Below are positions 5,373-9,000 of a DNA stretch of 9,000 bases, piece by piece. This DNA is from an uncultured Bacteroidota bacterium (GTDB taxonomy: Bacteria > Bacteroidota > Bacteroidia > Chitinophagales > Chitinophagaceae): positions 1 through 9,000 of the forward strand of contig CAIVKT010000308.1 in the NCBI GenBank assembly GCA_903906615.1, in the 5' to 3' direction. Both the position numbers and the translations under genes were made by a program. The notes under the pieces are model-generated. The model saw only the letters and a list, made by a program, of their open reading frames with translations. It searched no databases and was not told where the DNA came from. Every line of letters begins with the position of its first letter. The first letter of the stretch is position 1.

Positions 5373-5380
5373 CAAAGTTA
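5373..5380 (-). promoter_or_regulatory. -7 box of the DUF4834-like gene (TAACTTTG)
   Basis: On the minus strand TAACTTTG matches TAnnTTTG exactly and ends 7 nt before the ATG at 5365. The predicted mRNA has a leader of only a few nucleotides or none. A TTG lies 26 bp upstream, farther than the usual 19-21 bp for a -33 element. Confidence 0.55.
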
Positions 5381-5538
5381 GGGAGTTTGTGCGATAGGCA
5401 TACGCGCAAGTAGGCGAATACCCTGTATAACACGGCAAATGACCGTAAAGTGGCAGTAAGAGCGCCTATTAGATAGTGTTAATAGAAATATAATTATTGC
5501 GTGTATGATAAAACAATAAAGAAATAGGAAAAAAGTTG

Positions 5539-5546
5539 TACATTTG
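5539..5546 (+). promoter_or_regulatory. -7 box of the rimP-nusA-infB operon (TACATTTG)
   Basis: TACATTTG matches TAnnTTTG exactly and is followed by CA. It lies 55 bp upstream of the rimP ATG behind a very AT-rich stretch (5471-5538). The predicted start is near 5550-5553, giving a leader of about 50 nt that contains the hairpin at 5566-5588. Confidence 0.75.
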
Positions 5547-5565
5547 CAGAGATATAGCAAAAAGA

Positions 5566-5588
5566 GAGGGGACACTGGTTGTCCCCTC
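5566..5588 (+). promoter_or_regulatory. Leader hairpin of the rimP operon, possible attenuator
   Basis: A perfect 9-bp GC-rich stem, GAGGGGACA (5566-5574) with TGTCCCCTC (5580-5588), has a 5-nt loop. It is preceded by AAAAAGA and followed by ATTGTTTATT, so it resembles a weak intrinsic terminator. It lies between the promoter and the rimP start (5602) and could cause premature termination. In E. coli NusA is known to feed back on its own operon; that this hairpin serves such a role here is inference. Confidence 0.5.
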
Positions 5589-5601
5589 ATTGTTTATTAA
5601 T

Positions 5602-6060
5602 ATGGCTGAAATTACAGAACAGGTACAGGCTTTGCTGGCTCCGCTGCTGGAGGATACAGATATATTCCTGGTGAGCATAAAAGTGAAACCGGTAAATAAT
5701 ATCAAAGTATTCCTGGACGCGGATAGCGGGTTTTCTATACAGATGTGCTCTTCTATGAACCGTAAACTTTACGGGCAGATAGAACTGGCGCAAATGTTCC
5801 CGGATGGGGATTTTTCGCTGGAAGTATCGAGCCCCGGTGTGGATGAGCCGCTGCTAAATGCAAGGCAGTACAAAAAAAATGTGGGCAGAAAAGTGACCGT
5901 TACCCTTACCGACAGTACTGAGAAGACCGGTATGCTGACGGAAGTAACAGAAGACCACCTGACGCTGGAAACAAAGCCTGCAAAGGCTAAAGAAGCCCTG
6001 ATCATAACACAGATACCCTTTTTGAACATAAAAAAAACCGTAGTACAAATCATTTTTTAA
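5602..6060 (+). CDS. rimP: Ribosome maturation factor RimP
   Basis: A 152-residue RimP, needed for maturation of the 30S subunit. The alpha/beta N-terminal domain covers about 1-82, with the family signature FPDGDFSLEVSSPGVDEPL at about 66-84 (the E. coli counterpart is YxLEVSSPGxDRPL), and the SH3-like C-terminal domain follows at about 88-150 (GRKVTVTLTD, TGMLTEVTEDHLTLET). The length matches the family. The ATG at 5602 is chosen over an in-frame TTG at 5536: the extra 22 codons would cover the promoter box and leader hairpin, and homology begins after 5602. The gene heads the conserved operon rimP-nusA-infB, 42 bp before nusA. Confidence 0.95.
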   Translation: MAEITEQVQALLAPLLEDTDIFLVSIKVKPVNNIKVFLDADSGFSIQMCSSMNRKLYGQIELAQMFPDGDFSLEVSSPGVDEPLLNARQYKKNVGRKVTVTLTDSTEKTGMLTEVTEDHLTLETKPAKAKEALIITQIPFLNIKKTVVQIIF

Positions 6061-6067
6061 TTAAATC

Positions 6068-6084
6068 CCCCGCAGGTAGCGGGG
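6068..6084 (+). other. GC-rich hairpin between rimP and nusA
   Basis: CCCCGC (6068-6073) pairs perfectly with GCGGGG (6079-6084) around a 5-nt loop, inside the 42-bp gap between rimP and nusA. No T-run follows (AGCGAAAAAGAC), so it is not an intrinsic terminator. It could stabilise or mark processing of the operon mRNA or modulate nusA translation; none of this is shown. Confidence 0.45.
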
Positions 6085-6102
6085 AGCGAAAAAGACAGAA
6101 TT

Positions 6103-7347
6103 ATGGCAAGCATCAACCTCATTGACTCCTTCCAGGAGTTTAAAGACGCAGAGAACATTGACAGGCCCACCCTCATGAAGGTATTGGAAGACGTGTTCAA
6201 AACATTACTGCGTAAGAAGTATGTAACTGATGAGAACTTTGACGTGATCGTGAACGACCAGACAGGTGACCTGGAGATCTTTCGCCGCAGGGAAATAGTT
6301 GAAGACGATATGCTGGAAGATGATAACATCCAGATACCCTATTCTGAAGCTATCAAGATAGAGCCTGATTACAGCGTGGGTGAAGAGGTTTATGAAGAAG
6401 TGAATGTGGAGCATTTTGGCCGCCGCGCCATACTTGCCGCCAAACAAACACTGGCTGCACGTATAGGCGACCTGAAGAAAAACAATCTTTTGAAGAAATA
6501 TGCCGACCGCGTAGGTGATATCATCAGCGGGGAAGTATATCAGATATGGAAAAAAGAGATATTACTGCTGGATGATGAAGGCAATGAGCTGATCATGCCG
6601 AAAAGCGAGCAGATTCCTACCGACTTCTTCAAAAAAGGCGAAGCAGTGCGCTCTGTAGTGAAGAAAGTAGAAATGCGCAACAACTCACCGGTGATCATAC
6701 TGAGCCGTACACACCCATCCTTCCTGGAGAAATTACTGGAAATAGAGGTGCCGGAGATCATGGATGGCCTGATAGTTGTAAAGAAAATAGTAAGGGAACC
6801 CGGCGAACGCGCGAAAGTAGCCGTAGAAAGCTATGACGACCGTATAGACCCGGTAGGCGCCTGTGTAGGTATGAAGGGTAGCCGCATACATGGTATAGTA
6901 CGTGAGCTGCGCAATGAGAACATAGATATTATCAACTATACCAATAACATCCAACTGTTGTTGCAACGCTCGCTTACACCTGCGCGCATCAACAAGATGG
7001 AACTGAACAACGAAGACCATAAGGCTAATGTATACCTCGACCCCGACCAGGTATCCCTGGCCATCGGCAAGAAGGGCGTGAACATCAAGCTGGCACAGGA
7101 GCTTACCGGTTTCAGCATAGATGTATACCGCGATGTGAAAGAAGAACAGGAATATGACATTGACCTGGATGAATTCGCAGATGAAATTGAGCCATGGGTT
7201 ATTGACGAGTTCAAGCGCATTGGTTGCGATACAGCATTGAGCGTACTGAACTTATCGGCAGAGGAACTGGTGCGCCGCACCGACCTCGAAGAAGGAACAG
7301 TGAACGATGTACAGAAAATACTACAGGCAGAATTCAACAATGAATAA
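6103..7347 (+). CDS. nusA: Transcription termination/antitermination factor NusA
   Basis: A complete 414-residue NusA, which binds RNA polymerase and modulates pausing, termination and antitermination. Domains in order: polymerase-binding N-terminal domain (about 1-130; FGRRAILAAKQTLAARIGDL near its end), S1 domain (about 135-202; GDIISGEVYQIWKKEILLLD), KH1 (about 205-275; ERAKVAVESYDDRIDPVGAC then GMKG at 256-259), and KH2 (about 280-345; VSLAIGKKGVNIKLAQELTG, GKKG at 322-325). The C-terminus (about 365-410) holds one short helical segment like a helix-hairpin-helix, in place of the two acidic repeats of E. coli NusA, which explains the shorter length. An acidic patch (EEQEYDIDLDEFADEIE) precedes it. 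The ATG at 6103 directly begins the family homology. It lies in the rimP operon. Confidence 0.97.
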   Translation: MASINLIDSFQEFKDAENIDRPTLMKVLEDVFKTLLRKKYVTDENFDVIVNDQTGDLEIFRRREIVEDDMLEDDNIQIPYSEAIKIEPDYSVGEEVYEEVNVEHFGRRAILAAKQTLAARIGDLKKNNLLKKYADRVGDIISGEVYQIWKKEILLLDDEGNELIMPKSEQIPTDFFKKGEAVRSVVKKVEMRNNSPVIILSRTHPSFLEKLLEIEVPEIMDGLIVVKKIVREPGERAKVAVESYDDRIDPVGACVGMKGSRIHGIVRELRNENIDIINYTNNIQLLLQRSLTPARINKMELNNEDHKANVYLDPDQVSLAIGKKGVNIKLAQELTGFSIDVYRDVKEEQEYDIDLDEFADEIEPWVIDEFKRIGCDTALSVLNLSAEELVRRTDLEEGTVNDVQKILQAEFNNE

Positions 7348-7377
7348 CGATAAGTTGTTCATAAAATAAGGGTAAAG

Positions 7378-7395
7378 ATGCTGCGCAAACAGCAT
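7378..7395 (+). other. Short hairpin between nusA and infB
   Basis: ATGCTG (7378-7383) pairs with CAGCAT (7390-7395) around a 6-nt loop. It overlaps an 11-codon reading frame including the stop (7378-7410, MLRKQHIRLK). The following sequence is AT-rich but lacks a clean T-run. It may weaken read-through from nusA to infB; evidence is slight. Confidence 0.3.
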
Positions 7396-7412
7396 ATTCG
7401 GTTAAAATAACG

Positions 7413-7420
7413 TAGGTTTG
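7413..7420 (+). promoter_or_regulatory. Candidate internal promoter for infB (TAGGTTTG)
   Basis: TAGGTTTG matches TAnnTTTG exactly within the 122-bp nusA-infB gap, the largest gap in the operon, and 49 bp before the infB ATG. It could give infB some expression independent of the rimP promoter. Confidence 0.45.
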
Positions 7421-7469
7421 TAATAGGGCTTAGGCGGCCCGTAAATAAAACAGCAGGACAAAAAGAAGA

Positions 7470-9000
7470 ATGACGACAATAACAACGACACCCCGGTTGC
7501 TCGCAGCTGCCAAAGAGTTTAACATCGGTAAGGAAACCCTTGTAGAGTTTCTTGGCGATAAAGGCTTTGAGATCAGCAGTAACCCCAGCACCAAGTTGAC
7601 TGAGCAAATGTACAAAGCCTTACAGGTGGAGTTTGCCCAGGATAAGGCCGCCAAGCGCAAAAGCGACGAGATAGCGTTGCCTAAGGGCTCATTGCTCGAC
7701 GGCATCAGGAAGACGAAGGAAGACCTGGATATTACCGCCAAGGATAAGAAAGAAGAACCACAGGCCGTAGTGGCACCGCCACCGGCAAAACCGAAGGAAG
7801 AGAAGCCCAAAGAGGCTGAAAAACCTAAGGAAGAGACAAAAAAGGTAGTGGTACCGCCGGTAACAGTAGTAGCCAAAATAGAGCCTGTACCGGTAAAGAA
7901 AGCCGAAACACCGGCCCCACCCGCTGCCCCTGCCGAAGTAACAGCAGAAGAGCCTGTAAAAGCGCCTGCCAAAAAAGCAAAGGCAGCAGAAAAAGAAGAA
8001 GTAATAAAGAAAGAGGCAGAAGCACCGGAACACCTGGATGTGAAAGCCCCTAAGATAGAAGGCCCGAACATACTGGGCAAAATAAACCTGGAGGATATGA
8101 ACCTGGCCTCGCGCCCCAAGAAGGGAGCCGCGAAGAAAAAGGACGCACCCGCCAAGGAAGAAGCAGAGCCAAAGGCAGCCAAAGTGGTGGCAAAGAAGAA
8201 AGAAGTGGCACCGGCGGCAGCGCCACCACCTCCGCCTCCCCCACCGGCAGCAGAGCCTGAAGAAGATAACAAGCCGGAGCATATAGAAATGAAAGCTCCC
8301 CGGCTTGAGGGGCCCAAGATCATAGGCAGGATAGAATTGCCTGTATCTCAGCCTTCAGGCGGTGGCAACAGACCCGATAACAGGGAAAAACGCAAGCGCA
8401 AACGCATACCGGTAGAAAAGAAACCGGAAACACACCGGCCGGATCCTAATAACCGTGATCGCAACCAGCCTCCTGGCACTGGCGCACCGAGACCATCGGC
8501 TCCCCCGTTCAACCGGGAGCGCAGGCCTCCGGGCACCGGAGCACCAGGACAAGGTGGCGGCGACCGTGCCCCATTCAGGCCAGGTGGCAGAGACGGCGGT
8601 GGCGGCCGTGGCATACCGCGCAATGCACCTGTTACTGCGCAACAGCAGGAAATAGATACAAAAGCAATACAGGATAAGATACGTGAAACACAGGCCAAGC
8701 TTACGGGCTCTACCCGCAGCAAGAACCTGAAGGCCAAATACCGCCGTAACAAGCGTGATGAAATGGCTGACAAGCGTGCCGCTGCTGAAAATGCAGAGCA
8801 GGGCAACCTGATACAGGTTACTGAGTTCATCTCGGTAAGCGAGCTGGCCAGCCTGCTTAACGTGAGCTTCGCGGACGTTATCAGCAAGTGTATGAGCCTC
8901 GGCATCATGGTGTCTATCAACCAGCGCCTTGATGCAGAAGTAATTGAGCTGGTTTCCAGCGAGTTCGGTTTCGATGTGGAATTCATCAACCTGGAGCAGG
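7470..9000 (+). CDS. infB: Translation initiation factor IF-2, N-terminal part (3' end outside window)
   Basis: The frame is open from the ATG at 7470 to the window end, 510 codons; the GTPase and C-terminal domains lie beyond. IF-2 is the GTPase that places initiator tRNA on the 30S subunit. Residues 1-60 are an IF2_N-type domain (TPRLLAAAKEFNIGKETLVE, then FLGDKGFEISSNPSTKL). Residues 60-430 are a long low-complexity linker rich in Lys, Glu, Ala and Pro, then Arg, Gly and Pro, as is usual in Bacteroidota IF-2. It contains a 22-residue motif repeated at 186-207 and 269-290 and eight consecutive Pro at 252-259. A second IF2_N domain begins at about 448 (QVTEFISVSELASLLNVSFA). An in-frame TAA at 7446 and no other ATG between fix the start. 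The purine-rich AAAAAGAAGA precedes it. Confidence 0.96.
   Translation, partial: MTTITTTPRLLAAAKEFNIGKETLVEFLGDKGFEISSNPSTKLTEQMYKALQVEFAQDKAAKRKSDEIALPKGSLLDGIRKTKEDLDITAKDKKEEPQAVVAPPPAKPKEEKPKEAEKPKEETKKVVVPPVTVVAKIEPVPVKKAETPAPPAAPAEVTAEEPVKAPAKKAKAAEKEEVIKKEAEAPEHLDVKAPKIEGPNILGKINLEDMNLASRPKKGAAKKKDAPAKEEAEPKAAKVVAKKKEVAPAAAPPPPPPPPAAEPEEDNKPEHIEMKAPRLEGPKIIGRIELPVSQPSGGGNRPDNREKRKRKRIPVEKKPETHRPDPNNRDRNQPPGTGAPRPSAPPFNRERRPPGTGAPGQGGGDRAPFRPGGRDGGGGRGIPRNAPVTAQQQEIDTKAIQDKIRETQAKLTGSTRSKNLKAKYRRNKRDEMADKRAAAENAEQGNLIQVTEFISVSELASLLNVSFADVISKCMSLGIMVSINQRLDAEVIELVSSEFGFDVEFINLEQ
8025..8090 (+). repeat. IF-2 linker repeat, copy 1
   Basis: It encodes 22 residues of pattern PEHxxxKAPxxEGPxIxGxIxL. 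It matches copy 2 at 8274-8339 with 13 of 22 residues identical and the rest mostly conservative. The two copies are separated by a Lys/Ala/Pro-rich spacer of 61 residues. Confidence 0.8.
8274..8339 (+). repeat. IF-2 linker repeat, copy 2
   Basis: Second copy of the 22-residue motif (PEHIEMKAPRLEGPK, then IIGRIEL), with the same length and no gap relative to copy 1. Conservation inside a low-complexity linker suggests a functional short motif, possibly a binding segment, rather than filler. Confidence 0.8.

Noticed and set aside
5536..5601. A 22-codon N-terminal extension of RimP
   Set aside because: It would start inside the -7 box and translate the leader hairpin; RimP homology begins at the ATG at 5602.
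7378..7410. A 10-residue leader peptide (MLRKQHIRLK) between nusA and infB
   Set aside because: No ribosome binding site, no run of a regulatory amino acid and no clear paired attenuator structure. Frames of this length are common by chance.
7430..8323. A 297-residue open frame on the minus strand opposite infB, plus shorter ones nearby
   Set aside because: Its composition (runs of Gly, Ala, Ser and Phe) is what results from reading the Lys/Glu/Pro/Ala-rich infB linker backwards. The plus-strand frame has clear IF-2 domains and operon context.
8348..8989. A 213-residue open frame on the minus strand
   Set aside because: Pro/Arg/Leu/Ser-rich shadow of the Gly/Arg/Pro-rich part of infB, with no recognisable domain.

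Overview
This window comes from a member of the Bacteroidota, most likely of the class Chitinophagia. The evidence is the gene content (rimP-nusA-infB with the long Lys/Glu/Pro-rich IF-2 N-terminus usual in this phylum, a DUF983 protein, a DUF4834-like protein, AraC regulators of Bacteroidota type), the near absence of strong Shine-Dalgarno sequences, and repeated matches to the Bacteroidota -7 promoter box TAnnTTTG just upstream of genes. It looks like ordinary chromosomal sequence. I see no insertion sequence, phage, CRISPR array or plasmid function.

Layout. The left part (1-1117, + strand) holds the 3' part of an AraC-type regulator, overlapping by 8 nt a small two-helix zinc-ribbon membrane protein (DUF983 type). 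From 1129 to 4243 everything supported is on the minus strand. In transcription order these are an AraC-type regulator, a short-chain dehydrogenase, a small Thr-rich secreted or membrane protein, a tRNA with a CAU anticodon, and an unrecognised 140-residue protein. Hairpin terminators follow most of these units. A consensus promoter on the plus strand at 2303-2310 faces the terminator at 2453-2492 with no gene between, so it may drive a small orphan transcript.

From 4381 a HAD-family phosphatase (+) is divergent from the AraC gene and convergent with a small DUF4834-like membrane protein (-, 5135-5365). The right part (5539-9000, +) is the conserved transcription/translation operon: rimP (30S maturation), nusA (transcription elongation, termination and antitermination) and the first 510 codons of infB (IF-2). 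The operon has a consensus promoter and a GC-rich leader hairpin that could act as an attenuator.

The window is mostly housekeeping and ordinary accessory genes. I found no convincing new multi-gene system. The most interesting signals are regulatory: a set of -7 boxes so close to start codons that several mRNAs should be leaderless or nearly so, the hairpin in the rimP-nusA-infB leader, a hairpin abutting the tRNA 5' end, and the possible orphan transcript.
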